DNA of 28,404 nt from a virus: the IMG/VR virus record IMGVR_UViG_3300028820_000052, positions 1 to 28,404 of that record, one strand, 5' to 3'. How positions within the stretch are numbered: position 1 is the stretch's first letter; the number at the start of each line of letters is the position of its first letter. Both the position numbers and the translations under genes were made by a program. The notes under the pieces were generated by a model. The model ran no database searches. It was given only the letters and a program-made list of their open reading frames with translations, and was not told the origin of the DNA. Positions 1 through 7,359 of the stretch are shown here, one piece after another.

Positions 1-923
1 TCAGAAGAGACATAGAGATACCCGATGAGTTCAGCGATTTCACTTTTCGGCTCGACGACAACAACATCGGCAAACGGCAACTCGGCTAACTCTCGCGATG
101 CTTGTTTGTCTCCTTTTTTCGCTCTCTCGTAGAGCGCATCGATTCTTTGCTTGAGCGCGTGCGCCATTGTCGTCTTGCCGTACCCCGCGCGCGTTTCCAG
201 ATACGCTGGGAACCCCGCCGCCGCAGTGAGCAGACCTCCCAGCAGCATCGGGTGTCCAAGAGCATCTTCAATCGTTTTCAGTGCAGGGGGATAGTTCGGC
301 GCAATCCCCCACGCTGTGTTTTCGTGCAATCCCGTATGATAAGATGCGTATCCCTTAGGATGCTTCGTTATTTCCGTCGCGCTTCCTGCTTCATCGATGT
401 ATTTGTTATGCAAATCTTTTATCTTTCTCTTCGCCTTTTCTGATGCTATCGCCGCGCCTTGACCTTGTGTTGTCTGCGCGCCTTGACCTGATGTTTGTGG
501 TGCGCCGGGGGGAAGATTGCCTTTAGTTATCGCCTCCATCGTTGTCTGTTGAGTCTCTGCTTGAGTGGATGTTCTCTTTCCGACGCTGCTCAGAAACTCT
601 TGCGACGGCTGCTGTGGGATGGCGAGTTCTTGCTCGGTTGGTCGTCGCTGCGCAGTCGGCATCTGCGGTTGCGCTTGGGGTTGTGGCGCAGTTGGCGTCT
701 GTTGTTCGTCTGCACCCGGAATCTTATACCCCTCTCGGAATTGCTTCACTTTTTGCCGACGGTAGTAGATGCCGTGTTTTCCATGCACAGGCACCTTGTA
801 TTCTTGGAGCGGTTGTCTCGGCTGTTGCGGTTGTCTCGGTTGGGGCGTACCGATTGGGTTCTCCGCCAAGTCCAGCCGAATCATCGACTCAACCACTCGC
901 CGATAGACCTTGAACTCTTTCAC
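1..923 (-). CDS. Pro/Gln-rich virion-module protein, C-terminus cut by window edge
   Basis: An open frame runs from a GTG at 923 to the left edge, giving about 307 residues with no stop. The GTG overlaps the stop of the upstream Asp-rich gene (GTGA) and is preceded by AGGAGG seven bases away, so the start is well supported. The first 120 residues are basic and then rich in Pro and Gln (PRQPQQPRQP-type runs), with a VPVHGKHGIYYRRQKVK stretch. A Gln/Gly/Thr-rich linker follows, then a more ordered part with a hydrophobic stretch (LLGGLLTAAAGFPAYL). A GYGKTT string lies after that stretch but does not fit a Walker A motif. The position downstream of the capsid genes suggests a virion or virion-assembly protein. 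The family is not recognised. Confidence 0.75.
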   Translation of the reverse strand, partial: MKEFKVYRRVVESMIRLDLAENPIGTPQPRQPQQPRQPLQEYKVPVHGKHGIYYRRQKVKQFREGYKIPGADEQQTPTAPQPQAQPQMPTAQRRPTEQELAIPQQPSQEFLSSVGKRTSTQAETQQTTMEAITKGNLPPGAPQTSGQGAQTTQGQGAAIASEKAKRKIKDLHNKYIDEAGSATEITKHPKGYASYHTGLHENTAWGIAPNYPPALKTIEDALGHPMLLGGLLTAAAGFPAYLETRAGYGKTTMAHALKQRIDALYERAKKGDKQASRELAELPFADVVVVEPKSEIAELIGYLYVSS

Positions 924-1981
924 GGCGCATCCTCCTCATATCGTTTTCCGAGCGGTGTGTAGTTGGGTACGCTGCGTGGTGCGCGTTCGTCCATCGCGTT
1001 ATACCCCTGCGGTGTCAGAAGTTTTGGGGTAGACGCGGGCGTTTCGGTCGGCGTACCCGTGCCAGATTCGGGCTCGGACTCGATGTCCGTGGTGTTCGCA
1101 TCGGGAATTGAGACCGCATCGGATTGGTTCGTCTTCCCACTCCCGTCTGCTGAAATGCCTTGTTGCGGTGCAGTTTCGGTTCCATCGTTCTCACCCGTAT
1201 TCTTGAGAAACACTCTTATAAAGTTTTGCCACTCTTCTTGAGAATGATTCTGGATCACACGGCGCGTGACGCCGAAACTGCGCCGTATCGCTTCGTCATA
1301 ACCATAGTCACGCACCAACTTCGCACAGTCCAGTATCGTCGCCCACACATAGAATAACTGTTGCGCATCGACATAGCCCGCATACGACGCCAACTCCATC
1401 AGGTCGGCGAGTATCGCTGAATTATACGGATATGGCACGACCCCGAACACGAGACTGGACATTTCGACGATGGCGCGGGTGGCGTCTTCTACCCGTTCCT
1501 CGCTGTATTCGCCCGTGAGTCGCGCGGTGAAATCGTCAAAGAGACGCGCGATGGTTTCATAGTCGTTGGGTGTGTTGTGTACCGCGTCAACCAGTTGGTT
1601 ATACAACGGTTTGTAGTCGGTCAGTCCCAGTGGCGCGTTATCGGTATCCACGGGTGATGCCGGTGACGACGAATCGGTGAACCGTTCGAGAAGTGTTCGT
1701 CTTCTGGGCGGACTGTCGACGGCGCGCGCCGTGCCCGTATCGTCGCCGCGGTCGGTCTCGGTATCGTCATCGTCCGTGTCATCGTCCGCGTCAGCGGAGA
1801 AGTCATCGCCGTCATCGTCCGTGTCATCGTCCGTGTCGGCGGAGAAGTCGTCGCCAACGCCAACGCCATCATCGGGTCTCCCGAAGCGTGTTTCGTCGTC
1901 ATCCGGTTCGGTCTCCCCCGCAATCGTTCGGCGCAGAGTCGCGTTCTCATCGTCTCGCATTCGGTCAATTCGTCTTGCCAT
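920..1981 (-). CDS. Asp-rich helical protein of the virion module
   Basis: This encodes 353 residues from the ATG at 1981, which has GGGAG seven bases upstream and overlaps the end of the sigma-like gene by 17 bp. An upstream ATG at 2110 is open but would bury the gene far inside its neighbour. The N-terminal third is strongly acidic, with two copies of a 15-residue DDFSAD-DDDTDDD unit encoded by a 45-bp tandem repeat. Residues of roughly 110-260 look like a compact helical domain, and the tail is Ser/Thr/Pro-rich. Its stop overlaps the GTG of the next gene, so the two are probably translationally coupled. I do not recognise the family. An acidic scaffold, capsid-associated protein or partner of the sigma-like protein are all possible, and none is shown. 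Confidence 0.8.
   Translation of the reverse strand: MARRIDRMRDDENATLRRTIAGETEPDDDETRFGRPDDGVGVGDDFSADTDDDTDDDGDDFSADADDDTDDDDTETDRGDDTGTARAVDSPPRRRTLLERFTDSSSPASPVDTDNAPLGLTDYKPLYNQLVDAVHNTPNDYETIARLFDDFTARLTGEYSEERVEDATRAIVEMSSLVFGVVPYPYNSAILADLMELASYAGYVDAQQLFYVWATILDCAKLVRDYGYDEAIRRSFGVTRRVIQNHSQEEWQNFIRVFLKNTGENDGTETAPQQGISADGSGKTNQSDAVSIPDANTTDIESEPESGTGTPTETPASTPKLLTPQGYNAMDERAPRSVPNYTPLGKRYEEDAP
1767..1856 (-). repeat. Two-copy 45-bp tandem repeat encoding an Asp-rich 15-mer
   Basis: Two adjacent 45-bp units (1767-1811 and 1812-1856) differ at only a few positions. They encode the acidic unit DDFSAD(T/A)DDDTDDDG twice inside the Asp-rich protein. The unit length equals that of the repeat in the portal gene, although the sequences are unrelated. 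Confidence 0.85.
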
Positions 1982-2531
1982 AGTCGTTCTCCCGCAATAA
2001 CACCCGCATGCGTTCCACGAAACTTCGCCACTGTTTTCGGAACGCCGTGCAGCGTGGAGTGGTATACCCCATCTGGCGCGCGATCTCCCGCATTGTGTAC
2101 CCTTCTTCAATATAGCGGAGAAACTCGCGTTCGATCGGCGTCAGATGGGGGTCAATTGAAGCGTGGAACATGGTGTTTTCGTAAATCGTCGTGTCGGTGT
2201 TCGCGTGTTCGACGGCGTACTCGATGGGCACGCCCGTTGCGTGTCGGCTGTGGACTTTGAGCAGGTCGGTTCGGATATTGCGGATGATGGTTTGGATGTA
2301 CGCCCCGAAGGTCTCGGTGCGTATCGTGTCTCGATGGGTAAACACACGGATACACGCTTCCTGTACGATGTCTTCGCGGAGTTCGTCGGTGTCGTTGGGG
2401 TAGTGTTGTTTGCACCACGCGGCGATGCGTGCGCGGAGGTTCCCCCAGAAACTGTCGGGCAGTTCATCCCCCGCAAGTTGGGCTTGGCGAAACTGTTCGG
2501 CGAGTTCTGTCCAGTTATACAGTCGCGTCAC
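1965..2531 (-). CDS. ECF-like sigma-70 family factor inside the head module
   Basis: This encodes 188 residues from a GTG at 2531 that overlaps the upstream stop (GTGA). Residues about 48-95 read like sigma region 2 (REDIVQEACIRVF, then TFGAYIQTIIRNIRTDLLK). Residues about 130-180 read like region 4 with a helix-turn-helix (LTPIEREFLRYIEEGY, TMREIARQMGYTTP). Length and two-domain layout match ECF-type sigma factors, which direct host RNA polymerase to alternative promoters. The spacer between the domains carries the segment around HANTDTTIYENT. Sitting between a head connector gene and a structural-like gene, it could drive late phage transcription or act as a negative regulator. A small terminase subunit with an HTH is a less likely alternative. 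Confidence 0.72.
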   Translation of the reverse strand: MTRLYNWTELAEQFRQAQLAGDELPDSFWGNLRARIAAWCKQHYPNDTDELREDIVQEACIRVFTHRDTIRTETFGAYIQTIIRNIRTDLLKVHSRHATGVPIEYAVEHANTDTTIYENTMFHASIDPHLTPIEREFLRYIEEGYTMREIARQMGYTTPRCTAFRKQWRSFVERMRVLLRENDYGKTN

Positions 2532-2968
2532 GGTTGTGCCCCTGTGCGTCGGTGTTGACGGATGCGCCGGAAGTATTTGTTGCCCGTCGGGTCGTTCTCG
2601 CGCGAGCCTTGCACCATGAGCGGGAGCGTCGTGCGGAGGTCTTCGCCGACCAGTTGGATGAACCCCATTCGCACCTTTTCGAGGAGTTCCATCGCTTGTT
2701 GGTAGAGTTGGAGCGCGTATGGGTTCTGCGACGCGCCGACTTGTGTGATGGCGAGCGTGTTCGCTTCCGCGAGCGCCGCGGCGAGAAACTCCACGATGAG
2801 CGGGATGGGGTCGGGCGCGGGCTGGTCGGGTGTGAGCGTCGGATACAGGCGGCTGAGATTGGCGCGCACATGGCTTTGTGCCATGCGTATCGCCGCCTGT
2901 ATCCGCGCGTCGTCGATTTGCAAGTTGCGTGTGAGTTCACGCACCCCCTGTACCGTCGCCCAAGCCAT
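2528..2968 (-). CDS. Head-tail connector, Gp36/DUF1320-like
   Basis: This encodes 146 residues. The N-terminus (MAWATVQGVRELTRNLQIDD, then IQAAIRMAQSHVRANLSRLYP) resembles the helical start of Mu Gp36/DUF1320-type proteins, which bind beneath the portal and join head to tail. A further helical segment (PLIVEFLAAALAEANTLAI) fits the same fold. It lies directly after the major capsid gene, the usual place for this function in Mu-like head modules, and is coupled by a 4-bp overlap to the sigma-like gene. Family assignment is by pattern and context only, so the exact connector type is uncertain. Confidence 0.65.
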   Translation of the reverse strand: MAWATVQGVRELTRNLQIDDARIQAAIRMAQSHVRANLSRLYPTLTPDQPAPDPIPLIVEFLAAALAEANTLAITQVGASQNPYALQLYQQAMELLEKVRMGFIQLVGEDLRTTLPLMVQGSRENDPTGNKYFRRIRQHRRTGAQP

Positions 2969-2980
2969 CGATTACGGCTC

Positions 2981-3934
2981 CTACGCCGGCGTCATGACAT
3001 TCTGGAGCAGTGCGCCTGCGGGCGGCGCGATGATATGGATGCCCCACATCCAGTCCACTTCAATCCATGTCGCGTTGTCGCGCCACGGCTCGACATAAGT
3101 GCGCACATTGCGCGGACGGGATTCGAAAGTGACGCCGTAAGTGATTTTGCGCACGCCGGGCGTGTCCACATACCCAATCCAGACATTATTGCCCCAGACT
3201 TCTTGGAGCTGTGTGGTGGCGCGCGGGTCAAGCGAGTACGCCCCGACGGGTGACGACGGCGCACGCAGCGACTGCGCCTCAATGACCCGTAGACCCCACA
3301 GTGGGTTCGGCAGACCCGATTGCGTCAAGTCCGTGACATACTTGCGCTCCTCTTTGATTTCCTCGATGAGCAGCATGCGGGACGCTATCGTCGCGGGAAC
3401 AACCAGCACATTCGGCACACGCCCCGTCATGCGGAAGATGGCGTTCTTGGCGAGCGTGATGTCCGTCTTCGGCGAGCATGTGAGATAGTTGTCCCACGCA
3501 TTGTTCAGGTTCTGCACATACCCGTTGTTCGCGGGGTCGCTGATGTACCGCGCGGCGGCAATCTCCCAGTTGAGCAGCAACATCTCCGTCAGATAGTTGG
3601 TCGTGTCCACCTCGAGGTCTATCGCGTTGTCGACATTCTCGCGCATGCGCGGCGTAATCATCGCGCGGAGCGAGTGTTGCTCCGTGCGATACCATTCGAG
3701 CCGCCAGCCCCACGACGCCTCACGCGCGATTTCGCCGTCTTGACGCGCGTCGTCGATGTGGACGAAGTTCGAGAGGTCGTAGACCGGGTAGAGGTCGGAC
3801 TCTTTCTTGACGGGTAGCGTCGGAAACACCACCGGGGCAACAAGCCCCGGCTGAGAATACTTGAGACTGATATTCGTGAGTATCTGGTCGTAATGCAGAC
3901 CAAAACTCGCGTTTCCACCAGTAGTCTTCGGCAT
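2981..3934 (-). CDS. Major capsid protein
   Basis: This encodes 317 residues from an ATG preceded by AAGGAGGGGG, one of the strongest ribosome binding sites in the window and fitting for an abundant protein. The N-terminus has the layout typical of HK97-fold coat proteins of this type: a short start, then APVVFPTLPVKKESDLYPVYD, then a loop rich in Arg and Glu. The middle holds long helices (about 100-150) and the C-terminus has the TYGVTFESRPRNVRTYVEPWRD and WGIHIIAPPAG segments. Order after protease and decoration protein, and before a connector, agrees. Length is normal for the fold when the protease/scaffold is a separate gene. Relation to any named phage coat protein cannot be judged here. 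Confidence 0.85.
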   Translation of the reverse strand: MPKTTGGNASFGLHYDQILTNISLKYSQPGLVAPVVFPTLPVKKESDLYPVYDLSNFVHIDDARQDGEIAREASWGWRLEWYRTEQHSLRAMITPRMRENVDNAIDLEVDTTNYLTEMLLLNWEIAAARYISDPANNGYVQNLNNAWDNYLTCSPKTDITLAKNAIFRMTGRVPNVLVVPATIASRMLLIEEIKEERKYVTDLTQSGLPNPLWGLRVIEAQSLRAPSSPVGAYSLDPRATTQLQEVWGNNVWIGYVDTPGVRKITYGVTFESRPRNVRTYVEPWRDNATWIEVDWMWGIHIIAPPAGALLQNVMTPA

Positions 3935-3959
3935 TTTCCCCCTCCTTCACAAAGTGCGG

Positions 3960-4616
3960 TTAGTAGACCCGCTGTGGCGGCGTCAACCGCACGGAAATCA
4001 ACCGCAGGTCATTGTCGTTGGTCGTATCCGTCCCTTGAAGCGCGATCCCGAAGGTGTACGAGAATGCGCTCGGGGAGAAAGTGATCGCTCCGCGGCGCTG
4101 GTTCACCACGCGCAACGGCAGAACCCGCGCAGCGACGAACGCGACGGCGCGTCCCCAGTACGGGTGTACCAGCGGGCGCAGTTCGGGCACATTTCTAAAG
4201 AGCGGATGCATCGTGTCGAGAATGAACTTGCGGTCTACGGCGTTTGTTGACTTGTACGCCAACACGAGTTCGTCGCCCGCTTTCACATCACCGCCGACAA
4301 TCAACCGCGTTACCCCTTCGGTCATCACGGTCACTTGCTGCCCGTGAATCGCGATGCCTTGCGTCACGCCGATAATCGGTAGACGGCACGCGGAGACGAC
4401 ATTTTGACCACTACCCCCGTTTGACCAGAACGCGGAGTCGTCGTGCTTCGGCATCGTCACCGCTTGATGCGCCCCGAAAATCGGGTCGCTGGACGGCACA
4501 TCGCCCGTCCAAAGCACAACGGGCACAAACGGCGCGACGGGGTTCTTAGCGGTATCGTCATAGTCCCGCCAGACATAAGTCTCCGTGCGACCGAGCTTGC
4601 TGTACGCTGTGAACAT
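3960..4616 (-). CDS. Capsid decoration/stabilisation-like protein
   Basis: This encodes 218 residues. The start at 4616 has AGGAGGG upstream, lying across the end of the protease gene. The middle part (about 95-125) contains a beta-rich stretch, GIAIHGQQVTVMTEGVTRLI then GGDVKAGDELVLAYKST, which resembles small beta-tulip decoration proteins that sit on capsid hexamers. The gene sits between the protease/scaffold and the major capsid gene, the common position for such proteins. It is longer than typical decoration proteins (about 110-130 aa), with an N-terminal extension and a C-terminal beta-rich domain, so it may carry an additional surface domain. Confidence 0.6.
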   Translation of the reverse strand: MFTAYSKLGRTETYVWRDYDDTAKNPVAPFVPVVLWTGDVPSSDPIFGAHQAVTMPKHDDSAFWSNGGSGQNVVSACRLPIIGVTQGIAIHGQQVTVMTEGVTRLIVGGDVKAGDELVLAYKSTNAVDRKFILDTMHPLFRNVPELRPLVHPYWGRAVAFVAARVLPLRVVNQRRGAITFSPSAFSYTFGIALQGTDTTNDNDLRLISVRLTPPQRVY

Positions 4617-4619
4617 ATC

Positions 4620-5813
4620 TTAGTCCCTCCTTAATCCAGAAATGCGCAGTTCCCGCGCAGCGCGCTTGATGGCTTCGCTGTACGGGATGTTCTCGTTCCG
4701 TGCGATTTGCTCTGCACGGTTCTGCAATATCTGCAACCGTTGCGAATCGTTGGTGATGACACTGGTGCGCGTGGGCACTTCGTAGCCCATTTGCGAACGC
4801 GCCATCTGCCGTGTCCACTGGTTCGTCGCGGCAATTTCATTCAGCAAAATCTGCACCAGTTCCACGGGCTGGAGTTGATAGTCATCACCCACATTCTCGC
4901 CCAGAGCCAGCACATAATGCGCGTCGTCGCGCAGATAGTCTAACTCGGACAGCGTGACGGTCGCGCCTTCCAACGCGCGAACTAACGCCCGTGCGGTCTG
5001 CAACACGGCGGGCGGCACGCGGTCCGCGTATTCGCTCAGCCACGCCTCACGCGCACTCTCGCGTTGCATCTCCAGCAGGTGCTGAAGTTCCTGCTCCAAC
5101 TCCTCTACACGCGACGCGCGAGACAACAAATCGGTGAACTCTTCTTCCGTGAGTTCAATGACAGCGGTTTCCCCCTCCGACAAGTTCAACCCCAGCGCAC
5201 TGTTCGTTCCATCGGCGTTCCCATCCGTCTCTCCCTCATCGCGCGAACGGAAATTGAAACGCACGGGGGGAAGCAGATGGGGAACCGTGTTTTTCGCCTG
5301 CTCCATAGTGTCCTCCTCATCGTTTGCGAATTCGGAAAGATTCAGTGGGGCAATATCCTGCATGTTCTTGATGTATGGGCGGTTCGTCAACGCAATCCCG
5401 CGCAACACATTCATCCGCTGTCGGTATTCCGGATGCATGTAGCCCAGCGCGAGTTCCGCGCTGGCGAAACGCAACCGTTTCCCGTCCACCAGTTCCTTGA
5501 CCCGCGGGTCAACGATTTCGACCGTCGCGATGAGTGAATCCCCGCGCTGTTCCAAGTCGACGACCCAACCCGCGGCGTCTGTGGAATCGTCGGCATGGTT
5601 CAAATTCACGGGGAGTTCACGCCCCATCACGCCGCTTTTGTAGTGGTCGACAATCTCGCGCAGCATGCGGTCGTCAACGACCAGTTTGCCCCCGGGCGCG
5701 CGCGGATGCAACCATTCGCCCCGACGCAACACCTCCACGCGGTAGCGATTGGACGACTTGCCTTGACAACCGCACCCCCCACGACGGATCTCGGACAGAA
5801 AGTACGAGACCAT
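4620..5813 (-). CDS. Mu I-like head maturation protease with C-terminal scaffold
   Basis: This encodes 397 residues if started at the ATG at 5813, which has AGGGG eight bases upstream. A longer frame back to a GTG at 5879 is rejected because it would run through a hairpin and T-tract. The N-terminal domain matches Mu-like I proteases: VNLNHADDSTDAAGWVVDLE near residues 69-88 with probable catalytic His73, FASAELALGY near 116-125 with probable catalytic Ser118, and IALTNRPYIKN near 140-150. A Glu-rich coiled coil (roughly 225-255) and a helical C-terminus look like the scaffold part that the protease removes during head maturation. It is followed at once by the decoration and major capsid genes. 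A cysteine cluster near the N-terminus (CGCQG) is unusual. Confidence 0.85.
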   Translation of the reverse strand: MVSYFLSEIRRGGCGCQGKSSNRYRVEVLRRGEWLHPRAPGGKLVVDDRMLREIVDHYKSGVMGRELPVNLNHADDSTDAAGWVVDLEQRGDSLIATVEIVDPRVKELVDGKRLRFASAELALGYMHPEYRQRMNVLRGIALTNRPYIKNMQDIAPLNLSEFANDEEDTMEQAKNTVPHLLPPVRFNFRSRDEGETDGNADGTNSALGLNLSEGETAVIELTEEEFTDLLSRASRVEELEQELQHLLEMQRESAREAWLSEYADRVPPAVLQTARALVRALEGATVTLSELDYLRDDAHYVLALGENVGDDYQLQPVELVQILLNEIAATNQWTRQMARSQMGYEVPTRTSVITNDSQRLQILQNRAEQIARNENIPYSEAIKRAARELRISGLRRD

Positions 5814-5835
5814 GCACTGCACCCCTGACTGAATC

Positions 5836-5876
5836 AAAAAAAAGCGTTCACGGCGCGCCGTTCGCCCCGTGAACGC
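5836..5876 (-). terminator. Intrinsic-terminator-like hairpin just upstream of the protease-capsid genes
   Basis: On the minus strand GCGTTCACGG (5876-5867) pairs perfectly with CCGTGAACGC (5853-5844) around a 13-nt loop, and eight T follow at once (5843-5836). This is a textbook Rho-independent terminator. It lies 22 bp before the chosen protease start, and a possible promoter lies just upstream of it, so it either ends transcription of the holin/zinc-ribbon group or acts as a leader attenuator for the capsid genes. Confidence 0.85.
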
Positions 5877-5912
5877 CACATTAATATACGACGAAAGAGA
5901 AATTTGTGTACG
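5877..5912 (-). promoter_or_regulatory. Possible promoter ahead of the hairpin
   Basis: The 40-bp gap between the zinc-ribbon gene and the hairpin is AT-rich against a GC-rich background. On the minus strand it carries TATATT, a 4/6-5/6 match to a -10 box, with CGTACA about 18 bp upstream as a poor -35. A transcript from here would begin just before the hairpin. Evidence is composition and a partial motif only. Confidence 0.35.
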
Positions 5913-5918
5913 AGCCGT

Positions 5919-6323
5919 TCAGTCGGTCTTGAACGGTTCGCCGACAGCGTTCAGTTGTTGTGTGCCCCGTTCGAGCTCGAGCTGTTCTTCGGCGTCTAAG
6001 AGTAGCGGATAGAGTTCGGGGTTCCGCTTGACCTTCGCGCGGAGCCGCCCAACGCTTTCTTCAAGCGTTTCAACCGTCGTATCCAGCACACGCTGCAGAG
6101 CCGTCGCGTTCGCTTCGTTCAGCGCGTTCGCATGTTCCAGCAGTTCAATCGCGTCGGGTTGCTCATTGCGCGTCGTGTACGCACCCGCGCGCTTCGGCGT
6201 GATATGCCCACATTTCGTGCAGTAGACGGCAGGGCGATGATGCCCCCCGACGGTCTGGAGATGGATGTCCCGCTTATGTTCGTCGGGACACTTGCACGGT
6301 TCGTTCGCCGTCACACGCGCCAT
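5919..6323 (-). CDS. Small zinc-ribbon protein with helical C-terminus
   Basis: This encodes 134 residues from the ATG at 6323, which has GGGAGAG about eight bases upstream and overlaps the holin stop by 13 bp. The N-terminal 45 residues carry CKC (near 11-13) and CTKC (near 38-41), a C-x-C/C-x2-C pair that could bind one zinc ion, with several His between them. The rest is helical and charged (AIELLEHANALNEANATALQ, then ETLEESVGRLRAKVKRN), suggesting a coiled coil. It is the last gene before the terminator-like hairpin. Function is not recognised. It could be a virion accessory or regulatory protein. Confidence 0.7.
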   Translation of the reverse strand: MARVTANEPCKCPDEHKRDIHLQTVGGHHRPAVYCTKCGHITPKRAGAYTTRNEQPDAIELLEHANALNEANATALQRVLDTTVETLEESVGRLRAKVKRNPELYPLLLDAEEQLELERGTQQLNAVGEPFKTD

Positions 6324-6823
6324 GACTGTCTCTCCCGACCCCCGCGCAATATCATCCACCAGAGCGGGGGCAGACGCAAGCCCCAATCAACAAGCGTGTA
6401 TGCCAGTAGACCCCCACTGCCGTTGCCCCCGCCCGAACCGTTCCCACCACTCCCGTTACTCCCGTTGGCGTCTCCACGGCGCTCCATCGCTTCGAGTTCC
6501 GACTGCACCTCTTCCAACCGCTCGCGAAGCGCGCGGGGAATCGGGACGCCAAGAAGCGCGGCGTATCGGAAGATACTAATACTCTCCGCAATAATGAAGT
6601 AAGTCAAACACAACGCTGAAACATCGATCCCGACGATGGGAGTCAGATACTTGTTTTGAATCACCACGAAACCCGCGATAATAAGCACGGCGGCTTTACG
6701 GGTCATTCCGCGCCGCGCGACCCCGCTGTGGATACGCTTTCGCGACCACGCCCAAAGCGTGCCCAACAGAATATCAAACGCCTGCGCCACCAAAAGGGCG
6801 TAAAACAGTTCGGGCAATTGCAT
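6311..6823 (-). CDS. Holin, phage_holin_4_1-like
   Basis: This encodes 170 residues from the ATG at 6823. Longer frames upstream give a basic, non-membrane sequence overlapping the previous gene. Residues 5-26 and 43-56 are hydrophobic. The segment AFDILLGTLWAWSRKRIHSG followed by RRGMTRKAAVLIIAG matches the conserved D-x2-G start of this holin family, and TYFIIAESISIFRYAALLGV followed by PIPRAL matches its ending, in which helix three leads into a GVP-PIP motif. Holins form inner-membrane pores that time lysis. Family members are usually near 120-150 aa. Here a Gly/Asn/Ser-rich linker (117-138) and an extra Trp-rich C-terminal segment follow. The ribosome binding site is weak. No endolysin is next to it, and its place inside the head genes is unusual. 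Confidence 0.78.
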   Translation of the reverse strand: MQLPELFYALLVAQAFDILLGTLWAWSRKRIHSGVARRGMTRKAAVLIIAGFVVIQNKYLTPIVGIDVSALCLTYFIIAESISIFRYAALLGVPIPRALRERLEEVQSELEAMERRGDANGSNGSGGNGSGGGNGSGGLLAYTLVDWGLRLPPLWWMILRGGRERQSWRV

Positions 6824-6852
6824 CCAAAGATAGTTACGACGCGGGGCGCAAG

Positions 6853-7359
6853 TCAGTACGGTTCGTGGCGCACGATGGGCTGTTCGTTGATTGCCAGTGG
6901 CGTGTATTGCACAATCTTCTGAAGCACCAGCGGGGCGACCCACGCATCGACGGGCGAGTTGCCAATCATCGTCTGTGTGAATTCGACGCTGGGCATCCAG
7001 TGTTCTTGCGTGAAGAAGGTATGCCCTTCCGCGTTCAGATAGTGCGGGAGTTCGGCAAGTAGGCGGAGCGTCGTCGCGCCGAATAGCCAACGGAGTTCGT
7101 TCGCGCGTTCGGGGTCCGGGTCAATCACGAACCCGTAGAGTTCGAACCGATAGACCTCCATGAAGATGTCGGGCATCCCGAACGGTTGCGTGGCGAGATT
7201 GATGGGCGAAGCCATCAGCACGGGCATCCGTTCCGACGGGATGTTGCCGACCGGATGGGGATAGAATCGCACATCCCCGCACCCCTGCGCGGCGTAGACC
7301 GACCGCCGAAGTGCCAGATAGTCCAGAACGACCCGTATGGGGTTAACTATCTTTTCCAC
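6853..7359 (-). CDS. Unknown protein of the virion module
   Basis: This encodes 168 residues from a GTG at 7359, overlapping the upstream gene by 17 bp. The sequence is a mixed alpha/beta soluble protein with an aromatic centre (FMEVYRFELYGFVIDPDPER) and a second such stretch near 120 (HTFFTQEHWMPSVEFTQ). There is no signal peptide or membrane segment. The size and the regular beta strands would suit a head-tail joining or tail-terminator protein, and the operon position between a chaperone-like gene and the holin is compatible. No family is recognised with confidence. Confidence 0.7.
   Translation of the reverse strand: MEKIVNPIRVVLDYLALRRSVYAAQGCGDVRFYPHPVGNIPSERMPVLMASPINLATQPFGMPDIFMEVYRFELYGFVIDPDPERANELRWLFGATTLRLLAELPHYLNAEGHTFFTQEHWMPSVEFTQTMIGNSPVDAWVAPLVLQKIVQYTPLAINEQPIVRHEPY

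Noticed and set aside
125-215. GYGKTT in the left-edge protein as a P-loop ATPase or terminase
   Set aside because: The residues before it do not fit G/A-x4-GK[ST], the preceding segment is hydrophobic and no Walker B follows. The protein is otherwise low-complexity Pro/Gln-rich.
1767-1856. CRISPR-like array
   Set aside because: The repeats are directly adjacent, in frame with a gene and without spacers.
5813-5879. Protease start at GTG 5879
   Set aside because: It would run through a perfect hairpin and T-tract. The ATG at 5813 has a suitable ribosome binding site.
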